Positions 12,201 through 21,895 of a stretch of 64,000 nt of DNA are shown one piece after another. The DNA lies in contig NC_077232.1 in assembly GCF_027887165.1 (NCBI RefSeq), positions 3,129,584 through 3,193,583 of the forward strand, in the 5' to 3' direction. Under the pieces are notes generated by a model. That model was not told where the DNA came from. It searched no databases and was given only the letters and a program-made list of their open reading frames with translations. A program made the translations under genes and the position numbers. Within the stretch, counting starts at the first letter, position 1. Every line of letters begins with the position of its first letter. The stretch comes from Monodelphis domestica (Eukaryota; Chordata; Mammalia; Didelphimorphia; Didelphidae).

Positions 12201-15200
12201 CCTCTCCATCATGCCTGAGGACATTTCTCCCATCCCTCACCTCTCTACCCAGCTGGAGCACTTCCTCCCTCCCCTGTCAGGATGCAGCATGAGGATCAGC
12301 ATTTGGGCACTCAGTCTTTAACAGGTTCACCATCACTGCTCTAGCAGAACCCAGAGCTGGGAGAGCCATCACTTCTCATGAACTAAACTATTCTAACAGC
12401 CAGAATTTATACTGTCCTTCAAGGTCTGTAAAGCATTTTACAACCATTATCTAAAGAAACACTCCCACCAGCCCTGGGAGATCAGTACTAATGTTATCCC
12501 CATTATACAAATGAGGAAAAAAGGTAGAGGTGAAGAGAACTGACCAGGGTCATACAGCTAGTTAGTGCCAGAGGTCAGATTGCCCCATACCACCCAGCAG
12601 TGTCTCCAGAGCTGCATCGCCAGGCAAAATCTCAGCTGCCCGCAGGGTCGCCTCAGAAATGTCCCCACAAAATAAACATGTCCAAATGGGGTTCAGGATC
12701 CTCCCAAACCTTCCGAAGCTCCCTATTTCTAGGGAGGAAACCACTGACCTTCCAGGCTCATCCAGTTGTCCCAGACCCTCCCTCCACCCCAGTAGTGGAG
12801 CTCATCATTTCTGCTCCTCTGACCTCTCTTGGATCCATCCCCTTCTTTCCAGTCCCTGAGCCCTGGCTTGGGTACGGGGCCTCAGCACCCTTCATCTGGA
12901 AGTGGCAGCAGCTCCTCCCTGCTCTCTGATTCCAGCCTCTCCCCACCCCCCCCCGACTCTCCTGCCTCTACTCCACTGCCAAAGGGAGGACCCAGAGTTC
13001 AGCTCGGACCACAGTGCTCCCCCATGCCTCCACCTCGCGGTCCAGCCTCTCCAGCCTGGCCTCTCAGTCTCATTCACATTCCTGCCCTTGAGGAGCTCTC
13101 AGTTCAGGCAACCTGGGACGAGAACCACTTTCCAAACTCCAATTCCATCTCCCCCAAGCTGGGATGCTCTCCTCCTCCTCATTTCTCCCAGTCTTTGTCC
13201 CTTAGGTGCCACCTCCTTCAGGAAGTCTTCCATCATTGTCCTAGTTTTTTAATGTGTTCTCTCTCTGTCTCTCTGTCCCTCTTTCTCTCTGTCTCCCTCT
13301 CTCTCTGTCCATCTGTCTATCTGTCTCTGTCCCTGTCTCTGTCTCTCTCCCTCTCCCTCTCTCTCTCTCTCTCTCTGTCCATCTGTCTATCTCTATCTCT
13401 GTCTGTCTCTTTCTCTCTGTCTGTCTTTCTCTGTCTCTCTCTCTGTCCCTGTCTCTCTCTCTCTCTGTCTTTCTCTGCCCATCTGTCTAGCTCTGTCTCT
13501 GTTCCTGTCTTTCTGTCTCTGTCTATCTCTCTGTCTCTGTCTTTCTCTGTCTCTTTCTGTCTCTATCTCTCTGTCTCTCCCTCCCTCCCTCTTTCCCCCT
13601 CCCAAATGAATTTCCTCATCTTCCCTTCTCTGCCCCTTGTAGTCTATGAGTGCCTCTAGGGAAGGGTCTGGTTCCTGCTTTGATCTTGGTCTTGGGCCCT
13701 AGCACAGCCCTGCACATGTAGTCATAAATGTTTGTGATTGTTGAATTGAGCACAATTTAAGTCCTAACTTGGCCATGAAGTGGCTATGAGACCTTGGGGA
13801 AGTCGCTCCTCTTTACTGAGGAATAAGTTAGACATTTTGACCGTCTGACCTGCTGTGGGGTTGCAGTGCCAATGAGACCCTCTCAGAGTTCTGATCATCT
13901 GGAGACGTTCTTAATTAGCTCTGAGCCCATTTCTCAAAAACAGAAGTAGTGAGTTCCCCGTCACTGGAAGTATTCAAAGAGAGGCTAGATGGCCACTTGC
14001 CACCGAGGTCCCTTGCAGCTCTGAGCCTCTGAGGCCCTGACAGCCCCTTTGCCGCTCCCTGCGCCTCCCTCAAGCTCATCCATAGTTCTGTCCAATCATA
14101 ATGCTGGTCTTGATTCAAAATGAATCCGATCCGGCTGCTCTGGGCTTTTTCTACCCAGTCCATCCCAGCGGCCTCCACGCTGGAGAAGAGTGTGTTGGCA
14201 GCGCCAGCCAGGCCCGCTGATCCCCTCTTTTCCTAGTGCCAGTTGACATGTGGGTGAATGAGGCTGCCGGGTTTGGTGGCCTCTTTCGGTACGAGGATGC
14301 CCGACTCCCAGCCCGACTTCCATCCTTGGCTCCTGGGGACGTTGGGCCAGGAGACTCGGCGTGCGGGGCCACCTCCATCCCCTTGCGGTGCTGGCCTTGT
14401 CTCTGTGCCTCGACTTCTCTAGCTCTAAAACGGGGTCTCTGATCTCGGCGCTCCCTGCCTGATGAGCGTGCCGTCGTCAAGGCAACCTCCCGCCACGGCT
14501 GAGAACAAGAGCAAACCTGCCGTCTCCTCAGAGCTTTAAAGAACGTGACACACGTTTCCGCCTCATCCTCCTAATGACCAGCTCGCGAGCAGAGGCCTCG
14601 AGTGTCTGCATGTCGAGTTTGGAAATAAAGCGACGCTCAGGGGGACTCTACAACTCCCCGGGATCACCCAGCGACTAAGTGTCAGACGTGGGATTCGAAC
14701 CCAGGCCTCCCGGCCCCACATCCTCCCTTCAGGACCTTTTGGGAACGTGTGTGCCACCCAGAAACCTTGGGGGGATAGTAACAGCCCAGTCCTGGGGTGG
14801 GAGCCCTGCTACTCCCCCCCCATCATCTGTCCAAGCAATGATGGAAGGACCTGGAGGAAGCTGCCATCTTGTTGAGCAGAGCCCCCTGTGGAATTCAGGG
14901 GAGAACATGGGCAAGAGTGGCACGGGGTGATCAGAGGCAGCAAACCTGGCAGATGCCCACAGAGCCAAGCCCTTGCTGCAGGCCAGAGCTGCTGACTAAA
15001 GATGGCAGAAGGGCACCTCAGAAGCTTCTCATCAGAGCCCTTTGAGAGAGGAAGACACTGAGGGGCTCATGGCAGAGGCAGGATTTGAACCCAGGCCCTC
15101 CTCTCCCAACCTTGTGTTCTCACCCAACCTGCCAGCCACCTTCTCTGCATTGAACTGTCGAAATGAAAATGTCTCTAGGCAAGAGGCAGAGGCCCAACCA

Positions 15201-18200
15201 GAGATGCGCGTGGGCTCTTCCTGTCTCCCTCCTGCCTTCCGCTGGCTTAGAGAAGATGGAGAGGGAGAGGGATGCGGCTCCTTAGCAGGCCAGCATGGTC
15301 CTGGGGGCTCCGCCCAGAGCAGAGAGGTTGCTAGGCAACCTCATCCTGCGGCCTGGAGGATCTAGCTGCAAGGGATGGCTGAGCTGGGGGGGGGGGGGGA
15401 GGAAGGGGAGGTCTCCCAGGGTGGTGAGGGTGGCCAAAGCCCTCCCCGGATATCAGAGGGCAGGAGGGGGAAGAGGAGGGGGAGGGGAAGGAGGAAGAGG
15501 AGAGGGAGGGGGGGTCTCCTGGGGTGGCAAGGGTAGCAGAAGCCCTCCCTGGAGATCAGGGGGCAGGCAGGGCAGGAGGAAGAGTAGGAGGGGGGGGAGG
15601 TGGCATCCTCATCCCTGGAGGCCCTCTCAGAGGAAGGTTGGGGAAGGGGTGAAGCATCTATGAGGCACCCCTGTGCCAGGGAGGGGGGGCACCCTCAGTC
15701 TCCCACCCTGGCTCAGCTGCCTTTTGGCCCTGCCGAGGGTTGGTTCCTGTTTGAAGCTCAAGACTAGGCGTAGCCTTGGCTTTCTGGGAGAGTTCATTAA
15801 GCTTTCTGGATCCTGGTTTCACCCTTCTAAAAATGGAGAGACCAAGCAGGGCAGGGACAAAAGCCTTCAGCCCACTGGAGTCGGAGGACCCGAGTTCAAG
15901 TCCTGCCTTTTGCTCTCCTTGGCTGATCATGGGGAGCCTTGGGGATGGAGGATGGGGGGAATGGGGGGGCCTCCGAGATAATGCCCAGCTCCAGCCCTCC
16001 ACCATGAGCAGCCCGGCAGTGTGGGCCCCGGGGATGGGCTCCCTCATCTCATCCCATCTCATGAGTCACCAGCTCACACGTGTTTGTCTTTCTTTTCATT
16101 CATTTTGCCATTCCATTTTGTCATCCTCTCATTTGCTCTCATTGGCCGGAAGCAGAAGAGGGTCGTGCTGATTACACGTAAGTGGGGCCTGCGGGGGCAG
16201 CTGCCACCTGTGCCCGTCCCTCTGTCTCTCCTTCCTGACTGCGGGCGTCCGAGGGCCCCGGCACCTCTCCTTCAGCAGCTACACGCATCCGTCTCCATTC
16301 TCAGCATGTCACCTCAAACGATAACAACCGCCATCACGTTCCCTGGCACCCCCCAGCGGGTTAGGTTTGGAGGGAGCTTCGGGGAGGCACCGAGGGGTGG
16401 TCGAGGCCGGCATTCTTCATTCACAATCAGTCTTGCTGCCTCCAGCCCAGGGCTTGGACCAGTGCCCAGGCCACCTGTCCCAAGCTAGGCTGGCTGGCTG
16501 GGCCTCTTGTGGGGGGCGCGCCCTGGCTCTCTGCGTCAGAGTGCCCTTAGACCAGGGGCCCAATCTAGAGCCCGTGTACCCCCTGCCCCACCACAGGCTG
16601 CCTCATGCCAGCTTTGGGCAGCTGTTGGCCCCTGGGGAGGGCCTCTGCCCCATGGGAGGCCCTGCATCAGGAGAGTGGGGAGACGGTACCTCATGCCAGT
16701 GGGGGCCCACGGTTTCTGGGGCAGCACTCGAGGCTTCCTGCCAGGCCCAGGCCAAGCCACCAAGGACCAGGAGCCAGAGGGAGCCAACACTCTCCTGGGG
16801 TGCAGGAAGGGAGCTGGTGCCAGGGGAGGATTCTGGGCCCTGGGGGGAGGGGGCCTGGGGGCTCTTGGTGCCATCCCTCCCTTCTATCTTCCAATCAACA
16901 CTGCACTGGCTCCAAGGCAGAGGGCGGTAGGGCTGGACAAGAAAGTTAAGGGACTTGGCCAGGGTCACACAGCAGCTTGAGCTTTAACCACTTAAGACTG
17001 TACCGAGACTTAAGTGAGATTGTAATACTACGTGCTTCAGCATGTTGTTCTATTATATCCTCTACAACATGGCCTGAATGCTTCTCGGCTATGTGTCTGG
17101 GCCGCAGGATAGAACTGTGATGATTATCTACTAGCTGGCGATCCGGATTAGCCAGCCTCCTAGAGAACGTGAAGGTTTGCAAAGCGCTTCACCGATATTA
17201 TCTCCCTGGATCCTGCCCACAAGCCTATGAGGCAGGCACTATCCTTAGCCCCATTTTACGGAAGGGAAAGCGGAGGCACGCAGAGGGGCCAGTGAACATC
17301 TAAGACTGAAGTGGGGCTGAGGCCTCCCTCACTCCAGGTCTGGCCCCCCGCCACGTCAAGGAATTTCTCTCTTCCTCTTCGAAGACGTGGGTTCAAATTC
17401 TGCCTCTGACACCTGCTAATTGATCTGGGACGAATCCCTCGCCTGGAACCGACCGGAGATTGTTAAGTCACGCCCTGTGGAAGGAGTTTCACACTGGGAT
17501 TTCCCTGGCCATATGGTCGGGGCTGGACCCACAGCCCCAGGTATCCGCAGTGGTCAGGAAGAGCGGATCTCCCCGAGGTTCTGGCCCTTCGGTCCCCCCC
17601 AAGGAGCCTCGGGAGCCACCTTACCCAGCTGCCCACGTCCAGAGGGCAGCCCAGGAGCCACGGAGGCAGCGGGGTGAGGGGGATGTTAAGAAACATGCCG
17701 GCTGCCCGGCAGGCAGTGGACGCCCCCCTGGAGGTCTGCCAGCCAAGGCTGGGGCACCCGCTAGTCACAGACACGGCGGCTCCCCTCGAGCCCAGAGATG
17801 CTGGGAGAAGCACCCCACGGATGGGCAGGAGGCAGCGAGGAGAGACCTGGAACCCCGACGCGGGGGTGGAGGGGCCGGGACCCAGGGACGCCCAAGTCTG
17901 TCCCCAAAGAAGGGGACAAAGGCTATGCCTTCTTCCCCCTCCAGAGCGGGGGCGCCCAGCTGGGCAGGGACTCGCTGCTCCTTTGGTCGGCCCTTGCTCG
18001 GCTTGGCCTTTTTCTGCCAGCCGGCCGGGACTCTGGACAGGCGGAGGAGGAGCCTGAGGAGAAAACTAGAGGCAGAACAACGTCTGCTTTCCCAAAAGAG
18101 GGCCTTCTCCAGTCCCGGCAGACCCACTGCTCAGGGCTCCTCCCAAGGGTGACGGGCCTTCGGGGGCCAGCAGGCTGCGGCACAGCAGCACAGTAGGTTC

Positions 18201-21200
18201 CATTTCAAACTTGGAATCAGGTGGACCCGAGTTCAAGTTCTACCTCAGACACTCACCAGCCATGAGGACCCAGGCAAGCCACTGCCTCCTCTCTGCCTCC
18301 ATTTCCTCTTCTGTTAAAAACAGGAAGCATTCTCGTGAGAGTCCCAAGAGATCCTAACTGTAAAGCATCGCGCCGAGTCAGTGACTCCCCACAGGTCCTC
18401 CGGATGCACGGGGGAGAGTGCTGGGCTCGCGTCAGTCCAGCCTCCACTTAGCTGTGTGGCCTTGGACAAGTCCCTCAACCTCTGCCTCCATTTCCTCTTC
18501 TGTTAAAAACAGGAAGCATTCTCGTGAGAGTCCCAAGAGATCCTAACTGTAAAGCATCGCGCCGAGTCAGTGACTCCCCAAAGGTCCTCCGGATGCACGG
18601 GGGAGAGTGCTGGGCTCGCGTCAGTCCAGCCTCCACTTAGCTGTGTGGCCTTGGACAAGTCCCTCAACCTCTGCCTCCATTTCCCTGACTCAAACTGGAA
18701 TAATGATGCCCTCTTCTCTGAATTATCAGGGCCTCAGCCAGGGTCCCAAGTCCTCCTCCCTTCTGTAATGGCTGACTTAGGTCAGAGAACCACATGCTCA
18801 GAGATGCCAGGCCAGCCTCCTCGCTTCCCTGAGGAAGACCCCGAGAGGTCGGTGTCACCCAGGGAAAAGGCTAACAGAGCCAGGATCTGCACTCGGAGGC
18901 TCAACCAACTGTCCCCTTCTTGGCCTCTCAGCGTCCATCCAACAGAAGCTCCCACGGTCTGGGCGGGGTCCAGCACCGGGTATGCAGTAGGTGCTTAATT
19001 AAGGCTTGGTCAGGAGCACGCTCATCCCCATTTCTTCTGTAAGCACACACTGCCCTGGCCGTCGGGTGCCCAGGGATGCTGCCCCCGAGGCTGTGCAGAG
19101 CCTCGTGAAGCAGGCGGCCTCGCTGGAGGCGGGCAGGCTCTCGGGGCGCCCTCATGCCTTATTCCTGGGCAGGAGCTTCTCCAAGGACACATTTGTCCCC
19201 TTCCCTTGATGGGGCTGACTGCTCAGGTGCCACCTCTTACAGGAAGCCTGCCCTGACTGCTCCTCTCTCCCAGGCTCTCCGTCTCTCTCTGCGCGTCTCT
19301 GTTTCTCTGTCTGTCTCGCTTACTGTCCCTTCATGGGCAGCACACAGAGCTCAGGACTCGGCTTTGCTTCCTCTCCAAGGCAATGAGGTGGTTTGTCCAT
19401 TTTTCGGTGTGTCTGACTCTCCGGGACTCCGTGTGGAGTTTTGTTGGCAGGGATACTAGAGAGGTGGGCCATTTCCTTCTCCAGCTCATTTGACAGGTGG
19501 GGAAACTGAGGCAAACAGGGTGACATGACTCGCCCAGGGTCACCCAGCTAAGAAGTGTCACTGCTGCCTCTGGCCACCCACCTGCCCATTTCTCTGGAGG
19601 GCTCGTCTCCTCACCCAGGCTGGGAAGGGCTTGGCGCGGCCTACCTACCCGAGTGAGGCTGGGGTTCAAAACACGTCCCCAGAGATCCCAGAGGCTGGGG
19701 GGCTGCCTCGGGGAGCAGCAGCTGTAAGGAGCCCGCAGAGGATTCAGCGGAGGGGAGGGCCGGCGCTCCGAACTCACGAGCTGGTGGGTTTGGGCAACTC
19801 CAGGTGCGGAAGGTGCTTCGTCAGGAATAGATGGACAGTTGGCCGGGGGGCTCAGTGGATGGAGAGTCAGGCCTGAAAAGGAGAAGTCCTGGGTTCAAAT
19901 CTGGATTCAGGCACACCCTCGCTCTGTGACCCTGGGCAAGTCATTTGACCCCATTGCCCAGCTCTTACCGCTCTTCTGCCTTAAAACCAATATGCAGTGT
20001 TGATTCTAAGATGGAAGGTGAGGATTTAAAGGGGAAAAAAATTTAAATAAATTTTAAAAGAAAGTGGTTTGCCCAGAATCACACAGCTGGCATGTCTCTG
20101 AGGCAGAACTTGAACCCATGACTCCTCGCCCCCTGGAATGACCCTCTGCCAGGCCGCCTTTAGTGGAGAATTCAATTCGGATCCATTTCCTGAATACAAA
20201 GTCAGAAGTGAAGCTGGCCCTGCTGAGCGAGAGCCATTCCTGGCAGTCTTGGTGAAAGTCTTCCCCAGAGGCCTGGTGGGCCTGCTCGGTGAGGGAGGGC
20301 CGGACCCCGGAACCCCTCCCCCACGGGCACTGGGGCTCTGCCAAGCTGGACCCTGCTCTGGAGCTTCGGGTAGTTGCCTGTTTTCTCCTGAAAGCAGTCG
20401 GGGTGGGGCAGGACAGAAGCCCAGCCCAGCCCGGACAGGACTTAAGAAAGCTTCCCAGGCCTGCTGGGAGAGGGGAGAATGGTGAGCCCAAAGCCACTGC
20501 CGCTGCGATGTGGCACCCCGTGATTTGTGGGGCGCCTGAGCATGCGGGGAGGAGGCTGTGCACAGGAGCAGCAAACCACAGACCTCCCAGCCCAGGACCC
20601 AGAGCTTCCCCCAGTCCTTACAGCAGAGGTCCAGGAGGGTGTGGATACCATCCAGAGTCCTTCTGACCTCCCCTCTTGGTCATAATAGGAACTACTGAGG
20701 GCTTACACGGCTCCCCTAAAAATGTCCCCTCCCTCCCTTCCTTCCTTCCTCCCTCCTTCCCTTCCTCCCTTCTTCTCTTCTTCCATCCCTCCCTTCCTTC
20801 CATCCTCCCTTCCTCCCTTCTTCCCTTCCTTCTTTCCCCCCTCCCTCCCTTCCTTCCATCTTTCCTTCCTTCCTTCCTTCTTTCCTTCCTTCCCTCCCTT
20901 CCTTCCATCCTCCCTTCCTCCCTTCTTCCCTTCCTTCCTTCCTCCCTCCTTCCCTCCCTTCCTTCCATCCTCCCTTCCTCCTTTCCCCCCTCCCTCCCTT
21001 CCTTCCTTCTTTCCTTCCCTTCCTCCCTTCTTCCCTTCCTCCATCCCTCCCTTCCTCCCTTCCATCTTTCCTTCCTTTCTCCCATCCCTCCCTCATCCTT
21101 GAACTCAGGTGACTGGGATAACTGGTTTGGTGTCTCTTGCAATAATGTCTCCTCCTGATTGGGGCATGCTAGAATCATTGGCTGCCCGTGTGCCTGCCCC

Positions 21201-21895
21201 GAGAGCCCCCGCTTTAGTTTTCTACCACCCCACGGCCCCGGCTCCCCCCCTGCCAGCTCTCTCGGTGGCCCAACCACTGCTCTCCTGTGACTCTGGTTTC
21301 CCTTTGTCTCCTTTGCAGGAGCACGGATGTCATGAGCACCGTCTCAGGGACGCGGAGCACGACGGTCACCTTCACCGTCCGCCCTGGCACCACCCAGCCG
21401 ATCACCCTGCAGAGCAGGCCGCCGCCGGACTATGACGGGAGGACCGCTGTCACGAGACGTGCCCCGAGCCCCGTGGTCTCGCCCACAGAGATCACCAAGG
21501 AGGCCCTGAGCGCCCCTGTGGCCTCCGTCTCAGCCGCGTCCCCTTCACCTACTCTGTCTGAGGTTTTTAGCCTTCCGAGCCAGCCACCTTCCGGGGACCT
21601 GTTTGGCTTGAGCGCGGCAGCGCGCAGCAGGTCCCCGTCTCCCTCGATACTGCAACAGCCAATCTCCAATAAGCCTTTTACAACTAAACCTGTCCACCTG
21701 TGGACCAAGCCCGATGTGGCTGATTGGCTGGAAAGCTTAAACTTGGGCGAGCATAAAGAGACCTTCATGGACAATGAAATCGACGGCAGTCACTTACCAA
21801 ACCTCCAGAAGGAAGACCTCATCGACCTCGGCGTGACGCGAGTGGGCCACAGAATGAACATCGAGAGGGCGTTGAAGCAGCTGCTGGACAGATAA
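3102..21895 (+). CDS. SHANK2: SHANK2, 3' part of the gene (four coding exons)
   Basis: SHANK2 (CORTBP1/ProSAP1) is a scaffold of the postsynaptic density that links glutamate-receptor complexes to Homer and to actin. Joining 3102-3213, 4010-4030, 5373-7782 and 21319-21895 gives 3120 nt in one open frame, 1039 residues plus TAA, closely matching the C-terminal part of mammalian SHANK2 from SLYERQGIAVMTPTVPG to the end. Visible in order: a conserved linker, the optional DSRIFLS insert, a long proline/serine-rich region, a Homer-type ligand (PPPLEF, about residue 598), a cortactin SH3 ligand (KPPVPPKPK, about residue 728) and the C-terminal SAM domain (residues 973-1039). The ankyrin, SH3 and PDZ exons must lie upstream of the window. 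All introns have GT-AG ends. Identity is certain from remembered family sequence; exon joins are inferred from splice sites and phase. Confidence 0.97.
3214..4009. other. SHANK2 intron between the 112-nt exon and the microexon
   Basis: A GC-rich intron of 796 bases with gtaagg and cag ends. No repeat or extra exon is recognised. Several open frames on both strands are composition effects. Confidence 0.75.
4010..4030 (+). CDS. SHANK2: SHANK2 microexon encoding DSRIFLS (21 nt)
   Basis: A 21-nt exon lies between a pyrimidine-rich acceptor (cctcttgtcag) and a gttagt donor. It is too short to stand out as an open frame. Read with the single G left by the preceding exon it encodes DSRIFLS and passes on one G, so the frame is the same with or without it: RRQKSI-(DSRIFLS)-GITEEERQF. 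The same seven-residue insert is known from mammalian SHANK2 isoforms. The divisible-by-three length and short size are typical of neuronally regulated microexons; that regulation is an inference here. Confidence 0.92.
4031..5372. other. SHANK2 intron between the microexon and the giant exon
   Basis: An intron of 1342 bases. It holds one CORE-SINE (4925-5106) and a short TG-rich patch (5224-5252), otherwise unique sequence. Confidence 0.75.
4925..5106 (+). repeat. CORE-SINE
   Basis: 'gggcagctaggtgac', 'ccaggttcaaatatgg', 'cttggaactaatccacagta' and a terminal 'gggtttaaaaag' identify the family. It lies about 270 bases before the giant exon. Confidence 0.87.
5373..7782 (+). CDS. SHANK2: SHANK2 giant proline-rich exon (2410 nt)
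   Basis: The exon runs from a ttccgcttccag-like acceptor to a gtaagt donor and encodes about 803 residues beginning GITEEERQFLAPPMLKFTRS. It covers the intrinsically disordered, proline/serine-rich part of SHANK2. Conserved landmarks include RRELDRYSLDSEDLYSRNA, the segment KASKAVY-like VGKIASKAVYVPAKPARRK, NYVHPLTGRLLDP, the acidic-hydrophobic LASVDLDEDFIFTEPLP, the Homer EVH1 ligand PPPLEF (7031-7048), the cortactin ligand KPPVPPKPK (7421-7447) and SPILSGPKANVISELNSIL. Some stretches (about 6120-6420 and 6780-6960) differ strongly from eutherian SHANK2, as expected for disordered linkers. Two bases (AG) carry over to the terminal exon. Long open frames on the other strand here are composition shadows. 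Confidence 0.97.
7031..7048 (+). other. SHANK2: Homer EVH1-binding motif in SHANK2
   Basis: The in-frame peptide PPPLEF matches the PPxxF Homer EVH1 ligand, sitting in the conserved context FTEPLPPPLEFANSFD. In the family this ligand joins Shank to Homer and through it to metabotropic glutamate receptors and IP3 receptors. The motif is seen directly; binding is inferred from the family. Confidence 0.85.
7421..7447 (+). other. SHANK2: Cortactin SH3-binding motif in SHANK2
   Basis: The peptide KPPVPPKPK is the known cortactin SH3 ligand of SHANK2, the property that gave the protein its older name cortactin-binding protein 1. Its binding partner is encoded by the convergent CTTN gene at the other end of this window. 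Confidence 0.88.
9340..9460 (+). repeat. MIR
   Basis: 'gagccagaaaacctggctttggatcc...atgaccctgggcaagtcattg...tggaaaatgag' follows the MIR consensus order. It ends in a run of G. Confidence 0.75.
9960..10170 (-). repeat. MIR
   Basis: 'ccccattttacagatgagaa', 'gaggcaaatggaagttaagg' and 'ttgcccaggatcagac' are the reverse complement of MIR core and tail. Confidence 0.8.
10591..10815 (-). repeat. THER1-like SINE
   Basis: 'ttgttgaatcatttcagtcg', 'gactctttgtgaccctgg' and 'ggccatttccttctccggct' followed by a MIR-like core is the pattern of the therian THER1 SINE in reverse orientation. Confidence 0.8.
11905..12035 (-). repeat. MIR fragment
   Basis: 'catccccattttacaaatga' with 'gaaactgaggcacaaatgac' marks a reverse MIR core. 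Confidence 0.7.
12400..12590 (-). repeat. MIR
   Basis: 'gtctgtaaagcattttacaa', 'ttatccccattatacaaatg' and 'gaccagggtcatacagctag' give a nearly complete reverse MIR. Confidence 0.8.
13253..13600 (+). repeat. (TCTCTG)n-type polypyrimidine simple repeat
   Basis: About 350 bases of TCTCTG, TCTGTC and CTCTCC units with almost no purine other than G in CTG/GTC. The opposite strand is a GAGACA-type purine tract. Open frames of Ser-Leu-Ser repeats here are artefacts. Confidence 0.95.
13640..13765 (+). repeat. MIR 3' tail-like fragment
   Basis: 'agtctatgagtgcctctagg...tagcacagccctgcacatgtag...gtgattgttgaattgag' follows the MIR tail. Short and diverged. Confidence 0.45.
14525..14720 (-). repeat. MIR (diverged)
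   Basis: 'gatcacccagcgactaagtg' and 'gggattcgaacccaggcctc' are the reverse MIR core; the tail is CpG-rich and weakly preserved. Confidence 0.6.
15386..15610 (+). repeat. Purine-rich degenerate tandem repeat
   Basis: Two units share the order G-run, gtctccc/gtctcct, gggtgg, gccctccc, atcag, ggcagg. The first is 15386-15465 and the second about 15502-15575, separated by a GGGGA/GGAAG tract. The G-runs could form quadruplexes. Confidence 0.6.
17160..17320 (-). repeat. MIR tail
   Basis: 'gtttgcaaagcgcttcaccg...cctatgaggcaggcactatcc...ccccattttacgg' is the reverse MIR 3' half. Confidence 0.7.
18200..18325 (+). repeat. MIR/CORE-SINE fragment (left of the tandem duplication)
   Basis: 'acccgagttcaagttctacc...catgaggacccaggcaagcc...tctgcctccatttcc' is a forward MIR core. 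Its end provides one side of the 189-bp duplication junction. Confidence 0.7.
18292..18669 (+). repeat. Tandem duplication, two 189-bp units
   Basis: Bases 18292-18480 and 18481-18669 are the same 189-bp sequence with one visible base difference (ccccacagg versus ccccaaagg). The first 15 bases of the unit (tctgcctccatttcc) occur a third time at 18670-18684. The shared 15-mer belongs to a MIR core at both ends, so the duplication probably arose by unequal exchange or replication slippage between two MIR pieces. Confidence 0.95.
19389..19560 (-). repeat. THER1-like SINE
   Basis: 'gtgtctgactctccgggact', 'ttttgttggcagggatacta', 'ccatttccttctccagctca' and 'gaaactgaggcaaacagggt' give a clear reverse THER1 copy. 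Confidence 0.82.
19842..20036 (+). repeat. CORE-SINE (nearly full length)
   Basis: 'ggctcagtggatggagagtc', 'tcctgggttcaaatctggat', 'gtgaccctgggcaagtcatt' and 'tgttgattctaagatggaag' in order; the copy ends in an A-rich stretch. Confidence 0.92.
20727..21095 (+). repeat. (CCTT)n/(CCCT)n polypyrimidine simple repeat
   Basis: About 370 bases of imperfect CCTTCCTTCCCTCC units. The opposite strand is GGAAGG-rich. It ends 223 bases before the acceptor of the SAM exon. Long Lys/Gly/Arg/Glu open frames across it are artefacts. Confidence 0.95.
21319..21895 (+). CDS. SHANK2: SHANK2 terminal coding exon with SAM domain
   Basis: The exon follows ctcctttgcag and supplies the G that completes the arginine codon begun at 7781-7782. 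It encodes STDVMSTVSGTRSTTVTFTV, a proline/serine linker (RRAPSPVVSPTE, VFSLPSQPPSGDLFGL) and, at 21692-21892, the SAM domain starting VHLWTKPDVADWLESLNLG and ending with the usual IERALKQLLDR before TAA. Shank SAM domains self-assemble into sheets and hold the protein at the postsynaptic density. The SAM is complete and looks normal. Confidence 0.97.

Larger units (their letters stand above)
7783..21318. other. Last SHANK2 intron (13.5 kb)
   Basis: The intron separates the proline-rich exon from the SAM exon. Recognised contents are MIR and THER1-like SINEs (listed separately), one CORE-SINE, two long polypyrimidine tracts (13253-13600 and 20727-21095), a 189-bp tandem duplication (18292-18669), a purine-rich tandem repeat (15386-15610) and a candidate microexon (16153-16177). 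Bases 7783-9330, 10830-11890 and 15620-16930 hold no recognised repeat or known exon. Confidence 0.8.

Noticed and set aside
12829-13659. A 276-codon Ser/Leu-rich frame
   Set aside because: Most of it is the TCTCTG simple repeat; the rest is unique intron without splice or family support.
20618-21277. A 219-codon Gly/Arg/Glu/Lys-rich frame on the minus strand
   Set aside because: It is a translation of the CCTT/CCCT simple repeat and has no other support.
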